Notes: generated by a model not told the origin, from the sequence alone. A DNA stretch of 64,000 nucleotides from Solibaculum_A intestinale (GCF_040096205.1 NZ_JBBMFD010000013.1:7989-71988); one strand, 5' to 3'. Counted from the stretch's first letter, positions 35,925-44,873 are shown. Translations and numbers: made by a program.

Positions 35925-37358
35925 TTGTCTGAGAAACGCAACAAACTGGTTCCCGCCGGGGAGCTTCAACGACAGCAGGCGTTTGCCGAGCAGGTGAAGG
36001 AGCTCATGCTCCTGCGTACCCGAAACCCTGTGCCTTTGGCCCATGTCCATACCTATGGCTGCCAGGGAAACGTGGCGGACGGGGAGCGGATCAAGGGCAT
36101 GCTCGCCCAGATGGGATTCGAGTTTACTGAAGAGTCCAAAGAGGCGGACCTGATTTTATACAACACCTGCGCCATCCGCGAGCACGCGGAGGACCGGGTA
36201 TTCGGAAACGTGGGGGCGCTCAAGCACATCAAGGAGCGCCATCCGGCCACCATCCTGGGCCTTTGCGGCTGCATGATGCAGCAGCCCCAGGTGGCCGAAC
36301 GCATCCGCAAAAGCTTCCCTTACGTGAGCCTGGTGTTCGGTACCCATGTGGTCCACCAGCTGCCTGAGCTCCTATACCGGCTGCTCACCTGCGAGCGCCG
36401 GGTGTTCGAACTGCCCGACAGCGACGGGGTGGTGGCGGAAGGGCTGCCAGTGCGCCGGGACGGGGAGCTCAAGGCATGGCTTCCCATCATGTATGGGTGC
36501 AACAACTTCTGCTCCTACTGCATTGTTCCCTATGTGCGGGGGCGGGAACGCAGCCGCACGATGGAAGCCATTGTGGCGGAGGCGAAGGAGATCATCGCCG
36601 CCGGGTACAAGGAGATTACCCTTTTGGGGCAGAACGTCAACTCCTACGGTAAGGACCTGCCTGAACCGGTATCCTTCGCCCAGCTTCTCAGAACCATAGA
36701 CGCCCTGCCTGGAGACTTTAAAATCCGGTTTATGACCTCTCACCCCAAGGACGCCACGAAAGAGCTCATTGATGTCATCGCCGAAAGCCGCAAAGTATCC
36801 CACCATCTGCATTTGCCGGTCCAGTCCGGCAGCAACCGCATTTTAAAGGCCATGAACCGGCACTATACCCGGGAGCAGTATCTGGATCTGGTGGCATATG
36901 CGAAAAAGCGCATCCCGGACCTTTCCCTGACCTCCGATATCATTGTGGGCTTCCCTGGGGAAACGCGGGAGGACTTTGAGGAAACCTTGTCCCTCATCAA
37001 AGAGGTGGGGTACACGTCCTTATTTACCTTTATTTTTTCTCCCAGAGAAGGGACTCCCGCCGCCAAAATGGACGATCCCATTGAGGCCAAAGAAAAGTCG
37101 GCCTGGTTTTCCCAACTTCTCAAGGTGCAGGAGGAAATCGCCGCGAAACGCTCGGCTTCCATGGTGGGGCAGGTAGTGGAGGTTTTGTGCGAGGAGGAAG
37201 GGAAAAACGGCCTGCTCACCGGCCGCACCGACGGCAACATTATCATCGAGTTTACCGGGAGCCCTGAGCAAATCGGGCGCACGGTAAACGTAAAAGTGAC
37301 CCGCGCGCGGAACTGGATTCTCGTGGGGGAAGCGATCGACGAAGAAACCAAACTTTAG
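35925..37358 (+). CDS. miaB: tRNA-2-methylthio-N6-dimethylallyladenosine synthase MiaB
   Basis: Radical SAM methylthiotransferase that converts i6A37 to ms2i6A37 in tRNA. The 477 residues contain the N-terminal cluster domain with three cysteines (TYGCQGN, YNTCAIREHAEDRV, LGLCGCM), the radical SAM motif CNNFCSYC near residue 190, and a C-terminal TRAM domain (about 405-470). TYGCQGN differs from the common TYGCQMN by one residue. The start is TTG at 35925, with GGAGG upstream. Followed 11 bases later by the YlbF gene, a pair also seen around mutS in Gram-positives. Confidence 0.96.
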   Translation: MSEKRNKLVPAGELQRQQAFAEQVKELMLLRTRNPVPLAHVHTYGCQGNVADGERIKGMLAQMGFEFTEESKEADLILYNTCAIREHAEDRVFGNVGALKHIKERHPATILGLCGCMMQQPQVAERIRKSFPYVSLVFGTHVVHQLPELLYRLLTCERRVFELPDSDGVVAEGLPVRRDGELKAWLPIMYGCNNFCSYCIVPYVRGRERSRTMEAIVAEAKEIIAAGYKEITLLGQNVNSYGKDLPEPVSFAQLLRTIDALPGDFKIRFMTSHPKDATKELIDVIAESRKVSHHLHLPVQSGSNRILKAMNRHYTREQYLDLVAYAKKRIPDLSLTSDIIVGFPGETREDFEETLSLIKEVGYTSLFTFIFSPREGTPAAKMDDPIEAKEKSAWFSQLLKVQEEIAAKRSASMVGQVVEVLCEEEGKNGLLTGRTDGNIIIEFTGSPEQIGRTVNVKVTRARNWILVGEAIDEETKL

Positions 37359-37369
37359 GAGGAAAAAAC

Positions 37370-37774
37370 ATGGATATTTTACAGCTGACGAGAGCGTTGG
37401 GCCACGCCATCCAGGAGGACGAGCGTTATCTTGCCTTTATGGCCGCCAAGGAGGCAAACGACCAGGACGAGGAGCTTCAGCGTCTCATCGGGGAATTCAA
37501 CCTCAAGCGCATCTCCATCAACTCCGAGGCCAGCAAGGAGCACAAGGACCAGGAAAAGCTTGAGAGGCTCAACGCCGAGCTGCGCGACTGCTACGAAACC
37601 GTCATGCAGAATGTGCACATGGCCGCTTACAACGACGCCAAGCAGGCCATGGACGCGCTCTTAAACGAAATCAACACCATCATCGCCGTTTCCGCAAACG
37701 GCGGCGACCCGGATACCGCCCAGGCGTCCGGCGGCTGTTCGGGCAGTTGCTCGGGCTGTTCCGGGTGCAACTAA
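37370..37774 (+). CDS. ylbF: YlbF-family protein with Cys-rich tail
   Basis: A 134-residue helical protein of the YlbF/YmcA family. In Bacillus YlbF, YmcA and YaaT form a complex that directs RNase Y and promotes sporulation and competence, and carries [4Fe-4S] clusters. Residues 1-112 are a helical hairpin domain with HAIQEDERYLAFMAAKEAND at its start. The C-terminus is a glycine/serine tail with cysteines at 123, 127, 130 and 133 (C-x3-C-x2-C-x2-C), a likely metal or cluster ligand set. AGGAGG precedes the ATG. It follows miaB closely and precedes mutS. Confidence 0.88.
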   Translation: MDILQLTRALGHAIQEDERYLAFMAAKEANDQDEELQRLIGEFNLKRISINSEASKEHKDQEKLERLNAELRDCYETVMQNVHMAAYNDAKQAMDALLNEINTIIAVSANGGDPDTAQASGGCSGSCSGCSGCN

Positions 37775-37785
37775 AGGGCGCAAAT

Positions 37786-37854
37786 AAAACGCAAGGCGGG
37801 AAGCGAAGAAGCGGCAAAAAATGTCGAAGAGTCGTTTCCCGCCTTGCGTTTTTG
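37786..37854 (+). terminator. Terminator after ylbF
   Basis: 17-bp perfect stem (37786-37802 with 37836-37852) enclosing a 33-base loop, closing with TTTTT. Ends miaB-ylbF transcription before mutS. Confidence 0.75.
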
Positions 37855-37857
37855 TGT

Positions 37858-37992
37858 TATAATAGCTGCAAAAGCGACTATTATACGATTTTTCATGCCT
37901 TTCGGCTCGTCCGGACGGACAACCGCCGAAAATGGCATATTACACCACAAGCACAGCGTGCTTGTGGTGTAATAAAAGTTCCATGGAACTTT
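37858..37992 (+). repeat. Cluster of four consecutive inverted repeats upstream of mutS
   Basis: Four inverted repeats follow the terminator: TATAATAG/CTATTATA (37858-37865, 37878-37885); a 12-bp two-part stem with a 2-base bulge (37895-37906, 37925-37938) with a CGTCCGGACG palindrome inside; a 17-bp perfect stem with a 3-base loop (37938-37954, 37958-37974); and an 18-base palindrome (37975-37992). The last three are directly adjoining and end 31 bases before the mutS start. None has a T-run on the plus strand. They may be a structured leader RNA or the remnant of a small palindromic element. Confidence 0.75.
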
Positions 37993-38023
37993 AGGCGAAT
38001 GGTAGAAGACGGGGTGATTATAG

Positions 38024-40669
38024 TTGAAAGCGAATCTTTCAGCGAAGCTTTCGCCGATGATGCAGCAGTACCAGAACATCAAGGCAGAGAATCCAGATAC
38101 CATCCTCTTTTTCCGATTAGGGGATTTTTACGAAATGTTCTTCGAGGACGCCAAGCTCGCGTCGAAGGAACTGGAGCTGACCCTCACCGGGCGGGACTGC
38201 GGCCAGGACGAGCGGGCGCCCATGTGCGGCGTGCCCTATCACAGCTGCGAGGCGTACATCGCCCGGCTGGTGGCCAAGGGCTATAAGGTCGCCATCTGCG
38301 AGCAGACGGAGGACCCGGCCAAGGCCAAGGGCCTGGTCCGCCGGGAGGTGGTGCGGGTGGTCACGCCCGGCACCGTCATTGAAAACTCCATGCTCGACGA
38401 GGGGAAGAATAACTTTTTGTGCGTGGTCGCCATGTTCGGCAACCGGGCGGGCCTGTGCTTTACCGACAGCTCTACCGGCGACATGCAGGTCACCGAGCTT
38501 GACGACGGAGATTTAGCCCAGCGCATCTGCAACGAAATCGGCCGATTTAACCCCAGCGAGGTGCTCTTAAACCCGGAGGCGGGGCACAGCAAAGAAATTA
38601 CCGATTTCTGTAAAAATAAAGTAAACGGCGTGGTGTCGGTCCAGCCGGACGCCAATTTTGACGAAGCAAAGTGCAGCGACCTGATTCGCCGGCATTTTCA
38701 CTGTACCTTAAAAACCCTGGAACTGGAGGGGAAACCTAACGCTACCGTAGCCTTGGGTGTGGCGCTGGGATACCTTTACGAAACCCAGCGTACCGGCCTT
38801 GAACGCATCCAGGGCATTAGCCTGTACAGCGAATCCCAGTATATGCAGCTGGACCTGTCCACCCGGAGAAACTTGGAGCTCATCCAGACCATGCGCACCA
38901 AGGAAAAGCGGGGTTCTCTCCTCTGGGTGCTGGACAAAACCCGCACCGCCATGGGCAAGAGGCTCATTAAATTCTGGATTGAGCAGCCGCTTGTCAGCTG
39001 CGCGCGCATCACCCAGCGGTTAAACGCCGTGGATGAACTGTTCAGCGAAGGCATCGCCCGGGCGGAGCTGGGAGAGCTGATGCAGGGCGTGTTCGACATG
39101 GAGCGGCTGATGACCCGGGTGGTCTACGGTTCGGCGGGGGGCCGGGAATTAAAAGCCCTTTCGAAATCCCTGGAATTTCTGCCTCGCATCAAGGAAATTC
39201 TGCAAAACGCCAAGGCCGGGATGCTGCGGGAAATCCACACCGCCATCGACCCGCTGGAGGACGTGCACGACCTCATTGAGCGGGCGATTGTAGACGAACC
39301 GCCGGTGTCGGTGCGGGAAGGCGGCATCATCCGCAAGGGCTATTCGGAAGAACTCGACGACATTCGCGAGGATATGACCGATTCCAAGAGCTTTATTGCG
39401 AAAATTGAAGCTCAGGAGCGGGAGCGAAGCGGCATCAAGAACTTAAAGGTGGGGTACAACCGGGTCTTCGGCTATTATATCGAGGTCACCAAATCCAATT
39501 TAAGCCAGGTCCCGCCCACCTATATCCGCAAGCAGACGCTGACCAACTGCGAACGCTACATCACCGAAGAACTAAAACAATTGGAAATGCGGGTGCTGGG
39601 CGCCCAGGAGCGGATTGTCGCCATGGAGTACCAGCTTTACGAGCAGGTACGCAAGTTCGTCTCTGACCAGCTTTCCCGCATTCAGAACACCGCCCAGGCG
39701 GTAGCGCGCCTGGACGTGCTTTGTTCCTTCGCCCAGACGGCGGCCATCAACGGGTACTGCCGTCCCGAGGTGAACATGGAGAGCACGGTGCGCATCGTGG
39801 AAGGCCGCCATCCAGTGGTGGAAACCATGATGAAGGACGTGCCCTTTGTTCCAAACGACACCCTGCTCGACGACGACGAAAACCGGGCGGCCATCATTAC
39901 CGGGCCTAATATGGCGGGCAAATCCACCTACATGCGTCAAACTGCCCTGATTGTCCTGATGGCGCAGATCGGCTGCTTTGTTCCTGCCGCTGCCGCCACC
40001 GTGGGTATCACCGACTCGATTTTCACCCGGGTGGGCGCGTCGGACGATCTGGCCTCCGGCCAGTCCACCTTTATGGTGGAGATGACCGAGGTGGCCTTTA
40101 TCCTCAAAAACGCCACCCGCCGCAGTCTGTTGATTCTCGATGAAATCGGCCGGGGCACCTCCACCTTCGACGGCATGTCCATTGCCCGGGCGGTGCTCGA
40201 ATATGTGGCCGATAAAAAGAAGCTGGGAGCGAAAACGCTGTTCGCCACCCATTACCATGAGCTGACCGCTTTGGAAGACGAGCTCGACGGAGTGAAGAAC
40301 TATAACATTGCCGTCAAGAAGCGGGGGGACGACATCACCTTTTTGCGCCGGATTGTCCGCGGCGGTGCGGACGACAGCTACGGCATCGAGGTGGCAAAGC
40401 TTGCCGGCGTGCCGGACACGGTGATGGCCAGGGCCAAGCAGATTCTCCGCCAGCTGGAAGGGGAAGGCACGGCGGCCGTAAGGCCGGTCCATACGAGAAA
40501 GCGCAAGACGCCTCCTCCGCCGGAACCGGAAGAAAGCGGGCAGATGAGCTTTGCCCCGTCCGCTGCTGAGAACATTTCCCGAAGGCTCAGAGAGGTGGAC
40601 GTAAACACCTTAACCCCCATCGAAGCGCTCAACATCCTTTACGAGCTTTGCAGGCAGGCAAAAGAATAA
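38024..40669 (+). CDS. mutS: DNA mismatch repair protein MutS
   Basis: Recognises base mismatches and recruits MutL. The 881 residues include the N-terminal mismatch-binding motif FFRLGDFYEMF (residues 27-37, with the Phe-x-Glu that inserts at the mismatch), the lever and clamp domains, and the ATPase with Walker A GPNMAGKST near residue 627-635 and ILDEIGRGTSTFDG downstream. The start is TTG at 38024 with GGGGTG upstream; the double ATG at 38057 would cut off part of the conserved N-terminus and lacks a binding site. mutL is not in the window. Confidence 0.97.
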   Translation: MKANLSAKLSPMMQQYQNIKAENPDTILFFRLGDFYEMFFEDAKLASKELELTLTGRDCGQDERAPMCGVPYHSCEAYIARLVAKGYKVAICEQTEDPAKAKGLVRREVVRVVTPGTVIENSMLDEGKNNFLCVVAMFGNRAGLCFTDSSTGDMQVTELDDGDLAQRICNEIGRFNPSEVLLNPEAGHSKEITDFCKNKVNGVVSVQPDANFDEAKCSDLIRRHFHCTLKTLELEGKPNATVALGVALGYLYETQRTGLERIQGISLYSESQYMQLDLSTRRNLELIQTMRTKEKRGSLLWVLDKTRTAMGKRLIKFWIEQPLVSCARITQRLNAVDELFSEGIARAELGELMQGVFDMERLMTRVVYGSAGGRELKALSKSLEFLPRIKEILQNAKAGMLREIHTAIDPLEDVHDLIERAIVDEPPVSVREGGIIRKGYSEELDDIREDMTDSKSFIAKIEAQERERSGIKNLKVGYNRVFGYYIEVTKSNLSQVPPTYIRKQTLTNCERYITEELKQLEMRVLGAQERIVAMEYQLYEQVRKFVSDQLSRIQNTAQAVARLDVLCSFAQTAAINGYCRPEVNMESTVRIVEGRHPVVETMMKDVPFVPNDTLLDDDENRAAIITGPNMAGKSTYMRQTALIVLMAQIGCFVPAAAATVGITDSIFTRVGASDDLASGQSTFMVEMTEVAFILKNATRRSLLILDEIGRGTSTFDGMSIARAVLEYVADKKKLGAKTLFATHYHELTALEDELDGVKNYNIAVKKRGDDITFLRRIVRGGADDSYGIEVAKLAGVPDTVMARAKQILRQLEGEGTAAVRPVHTRKRKTPPPPEPEESGQMSFAPSAAENISRRLREVDVNTLTPIEALNILYELCRQAKE

Positions 40670-40687
40670 CCGAATTGAGGAGAACAT

Positions 40688-41863
40688 ATGCAGGAAATGA
40701 TACTATTGAAGGTGGGCGAGCTGGCCCTGAAAGGCCTCAACCGCTCTACCTTTGAGGCGGTGCTTTTAAAGAACATCCGCCGCCGGTTAAAGCCTTTGGG
40801 CGAGTTTGCCATACAAAACGCCCAGTCCACCATCTACGTTACCCCCAAATCCGAGGATGTCGATTTGAACGAGGCGGTGGAGCGACTTTCCCAGGTGTTC
40901 GGCGTGGCGGCCTTGTCCAAAGCGCGGGTAACGGAGAAGAGGATGGACGCGATATTAAAGGAAGCGCCCCTTTACCTGGAGGATCCCCTCCTGGCCGCGC
41001 GCACCTTTAAGGTGGAGGCGAAGCGGGCGGACAAGGCGTTCCCCTTAAAGTCCCCGGAAATTTGCAGCGAGGTGGGCGGCTGCCTGCTGGAAGCCTTCCC
41101 CCATCTGAAGGTGGACGTCCACCATCCGGACGTGACGGTGATGGTGGAAATCCGGGACTTCGGCGCATACATCCACGCGGGTTCTCTGCCGGGGGCCGGC
41201 GGCATGCCGGTGGGAACCGCCGGGCGGGCGGCCCTGCTCATTTCCGGCGGGATCGACAGCCCTGTGGCTGGGTATATGCTGGCAAAACGGGGCGTGGAGC
41301 TGACGGCAGTACATTTTGCAAGCCCGCCTTACACCAGCGAACGGGCGCAGATGAAGGTGGTGGAGCTGCTCCGCCAGGTGGCCTGTTATGCCGGACGCAT
41401 TAAGCTCTTGGTGGTGCCCTTTACGGAAATCCAGGAGAACCTGCGCGAGCACTGCCCCCAGGACCTGTTCACCATCCTCATGCGCCGCTTTATGATGCGT
41501 ATCGCCCAGGAGCTGGCGCTTGAGAACCAGTGCCAGGCCCTGATTACCGGCGAAAGCGTCGGGCAGGTGGCAAGTCAGACCATGGCGGCCATCGCCTGCA
41601 CCGACGCCATCGCACAGATGCCGGTGTTCCGTCCGGTCATCGGTATGGATAAGGACGAAATCGTCACCATCGCCCGGAAAATCGGGACCTTTGAAATTTC
41701 CATCCAGCCTTATGAGGACTGTTGCACCGTCTTTACCCCCAAGCATCCCAAAACCCGGCCGAGCCTCGAGGAAGTGGTGAAGGCCGAAGGAGCGTTCGAA
41801 TGGGAGAACATGGTGCAAAGGGCCGTTGCCGGCGCCCAGGCGCAGATGCTGCACGCCGACTAA
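40688..41863 (+). CDS. thiI: tRNA 4-thiouridine synthase ThiI
   Basis: Adenylates and thiolates U8 in tRNA and also passes sulfur to thiamine synthesis. The 391 residues include an N-terminal ferredoxin-like and THUMP region (about 1-165) and the PP-loop domain with LISGGIDSPVAGYMLAKRG near residue 185. The C-terminal rhodanese domain of the E. coli protein is absent, as is normal in Gram-positives, where a dedicated cysteine desulfurase supplies sulfur. AGGAG precedes the ATG. It starts 18 bases after mutS. Confidence 0.95.
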   Translation: MQEMILLKVGELALKGLNRSTFEAVLLKNIRRRLKPLGEFAIQNAQSTIYVTPKSEDVDLNEAVERLSQVFGVAALSKARVTEKRMDAILKEAPLYLEDPLLAARTFKVEAKRADKAFPLKSPEICSEVGGCLLEAFPHLKVDVHHPDVTVMVEIRDFGAYIHAGSLPGAGGMPVGTAGRAALLISGGIDSPVAGYMLAKRGVELTAVHFASPPYTSERAQMKVVELLRQVACYAGRIKLLVVPFTEIQENLREHCPQDLFTILMRRFMMRIAQELALENQCQALITGESVGQVASQTMAAIACTDAIAQMPVFRPVIGMDKDEIVTIARKIGTFEISIQPYEDCCTVFTPKHPKTRPSLEEVVKAEGAFEWENMVQRAVAGAQAQMLHAD

Positions 41864-41891
41864 ACACGCCACAAGATCGGGAGGGATTCGA

Positions 41892-44201
41892 TTGAGAGCG
41901 GAAATTCTGTCCGTTGGAACCGAGCTGCTTTTGGGCGACATCGTCAACACCGACGCCCAGTATGTGGCCAGGGAGCTGGCCGCCTTCGGCATCACCGTCC
42001 ATTACCAGGTGGTGGTGGGGGACAATATGGACCGCCTTACCGCCACGCTGCGGCAGGCTTTGTCCCGCAGCGACCTGGTCATCACTACCGGCGGCCTTGG
42101 CCCCACGGTGGACGACATCACCTGTGAAGGCATCTGCCGGGTGCTGGGCGTCAAGCGGGTGCTGGACACGGCGTCTTTGGAGAAAATCCAGGTGTTCTTT
42201 GAAAAGCTCGGCCGGGAGATGACCGAAAATAACGTAAAGCAGGCCATGCTTCCCGAAGGGTGCGAGATTTTCGAGAATGAATGGGGCACCGCCCCCGGCT
42301 GCGTCATCGAAAAGGACGGTAAGTCCGTCGTCATGCTGCCAGGCCCTCCCAGGGAGATGCGACACATGTTTGACCGCAGCGTACGTCCCTGGCTGCAAAA
42401 GCGGTCGGACCTGGTAATCGTGTCCCACACGCTGCATGTGTTTGGGGTGGGCGAGTCCAAGGCGGAGGCCATGACGGTGGACCTGATGCAAGGAGAAAAC
42501 CCCACCGTTGCTCCCTACGCGAAGACCGGGGAGATGCAGCTGCGGGTGACCGCCAGGGCTGCCTCTAGGGAAGTGGCGGACGCCATGTGCCGCCCGATGA
42601 TGGAGGAGCTTAAGGAGCGGCTTGGAAGCGCCGTGTACGGCGTGGACGTGGAGAATCTGGAAACGGCGGTGGTGGAGAAGCTCAAAGCGGCGGGGAAAAC
42701 GGTGGCCTGTGCCGAGTCCTGCACCGGCGGGCTGCTCGCCAAACGGATAACCGATATTTCCGGCGCCTCCGCCGTATTTGAAAACAGCTTCATCACCTAC
42801 TCCAACGAAAAGAAAACCAATCTCTTAGGCGTGCCGCCCAGGACCTTGCAGAAATACGGCGCCGTCAGCGAACAGACCGCCTGTGCCATGGCCATCGGCG
42901 TAAGAAAAGCCGGCCGGGCGGACTATGGCGTGGGCATCACCGGCATCGCCGGTCCCACCGGCGGCACGGCGGAAAAGCCGGTGGGCCTTGTCTACATTGC
43001 CGTGGCCGACGGGAAGACGGTCTGGGTGAAAAAGGTGCAGTACGCCAAGGAGAACGACCGATCCTATGTGCGAACCGGTTCGGCTTCCCATGCGCTCAAC
43101 ATGCTGCGCCTTTTGCTGGACAAGGACCGGGAGTTTCTCGAGGCCGGGATCGCGCTCAACAAAAAAAGCCGCGGCGGAAAGTTCCTAAAGGAAATTACGC
43201 CCTGGCCGGTCGCCACAGGCCGGCTACCCAAACGCCCGGGTTTCCTAGGCTTTTTGTCCGAATACCTGCCTTGGAAGGGGGACCGGTTCTCCGACGTGCT
43301 CTTTAAGCTTCTTCTGCTTGCGGCGGTGGCGGCGTTTCTTTTCTCGGTGTGGTACCTGGTGGACGACCAGCTTATCAAGCCCTCCCAGAACGACAGCCTT
43401 TATTCCCAGCTTGCAGGGGACTATACTCGGTCGGACAGCAGCACTTCCCCCATCGCCCCGCCCGCACCGGACAGCACGCAGGACGGCGAAGAAGGTTCCA
43501 CCGCTCCGGTGGCGGAGGTGCCCGACTGGGTGCCCGCTTCCTTTGCCGACCTTTACCGCAACAACCCCGACGTGCGCGGCTATATCCAAGTGCCCGGCAC
43601 CCGGATGAACTATCCGGTCACCCAGGCGGCGGACAACGAGTATTACCTCAACCGTAACTTCTATAAGCGGCGCAGCGTGTTCGGCAATCCCTATTTCGAT
43701 TACCGCAACAAAATCGACGGCACCGACCGCAACCTGATCATCTACGGCCACCGGGTGGAAAATGGCCAGATGTTCGGGGACATGGAGAAGTATAAGGACC
43801 TGTCCTATTACCAGCAGCATGCCGCCATCCAGATGGATACGGTGTACCGCCCAGGGGATTACGAGATCGTTTCCGTGTTCTATGCCAGCACAAGGGAGGA
43901 ACACGCACCCAATTTCAATTACCTGCGCACCGATTTTGCCAGTGACGAGGATTTCTTAAGCTTTGTCGACGAAGTGCGTAAGCGTTCTCTTTACGACATC
44001 CCCGTTACGGTGGACGCGGACGACGAGCTTTTGACCCTGTCCTCTTGTTCCTTTTTATTTGACGACGCGCGCATCGTCATCGTGGCGCGCCGCTTGCAGG
44101 AAGGGGAGACGGCGGTGAATCCCGCCCTCGCCACAGTAAACGAAGACTGTCTGATGCCGGAAATCTGGTACCAGCTTCACCCGGAAATCCCCCATCCGTA
44201 A
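41892..44201 (+). CDS. CinA (competence/damage-inducible) protein fused to a transmembrane class B sortase
   Basis: One open frame of 769 residues. Residues 1 to about 410 are a full CinA: MoCF domain with TTGGLGPTVDD at 65-75, and a C-terminal nicotinamide-nucleotide amidase-like domain with AESCTGG at 274-280 and GITGIAGPTGG. A cytoplasmic linker (411-468, ending near YLPWKGD) leads to a single helix (469-491), then a Ser/Pro-rich stalk and a class B sortase (about 530-769) with catalytic H620 (IYGHRVENG), C719 (LSSCSF) and R727. The start is TTG with GGGAGGG upstream. No stop codon and no convincing internal start separates the parts. No sortase substrate is in the window. Confidence 0.82.
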   Translation: MRAEILSVGTELLLGDIVNTDAQYVARELAAFGITVHYQVVVGDNMDRLTATLRQALSRSDLVITTGGLGPTVDDITCEGICRVLGVKRVLDTASLEKIQVFFEKLGREMTENNVKQAMLPEGCEIFENEWGTAPGCVIEKDGKSVVMLPGPPREMRHMFDRSVRPWLQKRSDLVIVSHTLHVFGVGESKAEAMTVDLMQGENPTVAPYAKTGEMQLRVTARAASREVADAMCRPMMEELKERLGSAVYGVDVENLETAVVEKLKAAGKTVACAESCTGGLLAKRITDISGASAVFENSFITYSNEKKTNLLGVPPRTLQKYGAVSEQTACAMAIGVRKAGRADYGVGITGIAGPTGGTAEKPVGLVYIAVADGKTVWVKKVQYAKENDRSYVRTGSASHALNMLRLLLDKDREFLEAGIALNKKSRGGKFLKEITPWPVATGRLPKRPGFLGFLSEYLPWKGDRFSDVLFKLLLLAAVAAFLFSVWYLVDDQLIKPSQNDSLYSQLAGDYTRSDSSTSPIAPPAPDSTQDGEEGSTAPVAEVPDWVPASFADLYRNNPDVRGYIQVPGTRMNYPVTQAADNEYYLNRNFYKRRSVFGNPYFDYRNKIDGTDRNLIIYGHRVENGQMFGDMEKYKDLSYYQQHAAIQMDTVYRPGDYEIVSVFYASTREEHAPNFNYLRTDFASDEDFLSFVDEVRKRSLYDIPVTVDADDELLTLSSCSFLFDDARIVIVARRLQEGETAVNPALATVNEDCLMPEIWYQLHPEIPHP

Positions 44202-44254
44202 AGCAACCGCTTTTTTGAGCGGATGACATAGAAAGTGCCGCGCTTCCTCGCGGC

Positions 44255-44296
44255 GGTCAGTCGCAACCTCCTGACCTTAAAGAAAACTACGAAGGA
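44255..44296 (+). promoter_or_regulatory. preQ1-I riboswitch controlling queT
   Basis: Hairpin GGTCAG (44255-44260) with CTGACC (44271-44276) around the loop TCGCAACCTC, then an A-rich tail (TTAAAGAAAACTAC) and GAAGGA (44291-44296). Size, loop and tail closely match the Thermoanaerobacter tengcongensis preQ1-I aptamer. The loop CCU can pair with the AGG of the ribosome binding site, so ligand binding should block translation of queT. Confidence 0.85.
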
Positions 44297-44303
44297 ATGA
44301 TGA

Positions 44304-44831
44304 ATGATGCCAAACAAAGCGTTACGCCGTCTGGTGGAGGGCGCGGTCATCGCCGCGCTGTACACCGCCCTCACCCTGGCCTTAGCCCCCATCAGCTTTG
44401 GGCCGTTTCAGTGCCGGGTGGCCGAAGTGCTGACCATCCTGCCTATTTTTACCCCCGCCGCCATCCCGGGCCTGACCTTGGGCTGTATTCTGTCGAATGC
44501 CGTAGGCGCCGCCATGGGGACGAACATTTTGGGAATCCTGGATATCTTCGTGGGTTCCGCCGCCACCTTGCTGGCCGCCGTATGCACCTATCTGCTGCGA
44601 AACGTCTGCATCAAAGGGGTGCCGGTACTGGCGACTTTGCCACCGGTGGTGTTCAACGTCCTCTTCATCGGCACCGAGCTGTCTCTCGCTCTGGGGCACC
44701 CGCTGTGGTTCTCCATGATCGTGGAGGTGGGGCTTGGGGAAGCGGCGGCCAGCATGGTGCTGGGGATTCCGCTGGCAGCGATCCTGATCAAGTCAGGCGC
44801 TCAAAAACGGATTTTCGCCCAGCTTCGTTAG
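44304..44831 (+). CDS. queT: QueT family queuosine-precursor transporter
   Basis: A 175-residue membrane protein with five or six hydrophobic helices, the size of an ECF-type substrate-binding S component. ISFGPFQCRVAEVLTILPIF near residues 30-50 is the QueT/COG4708 signature. A preQ1-I riboswitch occupies its leader and takes in its ribosome binding site, which independently supports preQ1 or a relative as the substrate. Start at the first of two ATGs (44304), 7 bases after GAAGGA. The epoxyqueuosine reductase-like gene follows. Confidence 0.93.
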   Translation: MMPNKALRRLVEGAVIAALYTALTLALAPISFGPFQCRVAEVLTILPIFTPAAIPGLTLGCILSNAVGAAMGTNILGILDIFVGSAATLLAAVCTYLLRNVCIKGVPVLATLPPVVFNVLFIGTELSLALGHPLWFSMIVEVGLGEAAASMVLGIPLAAILIKSGAQKRIFAQLR

Positions 44832-44873
44832 CAGGTAGGAAAGGCGGACGGACGCGTTTGAGGTGATTTCGAT

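Noticed and set aside
38057..38059. ATG start for mutS at 38057
   Set aside because: No ribosome binding site, and it removes conserved N-terminal residues; the TTG at 38024 has GGGGTG upstream.
44297..44866. 189-codon frame overlapping queT in another phase, starting at the first ATG after the ribosome binding site
   Set aside because: Its translation is low-complexity (many Gly and Arg), while the queT frame gives a family-typical membrane protein. The start codon lies nearly on the binding site.
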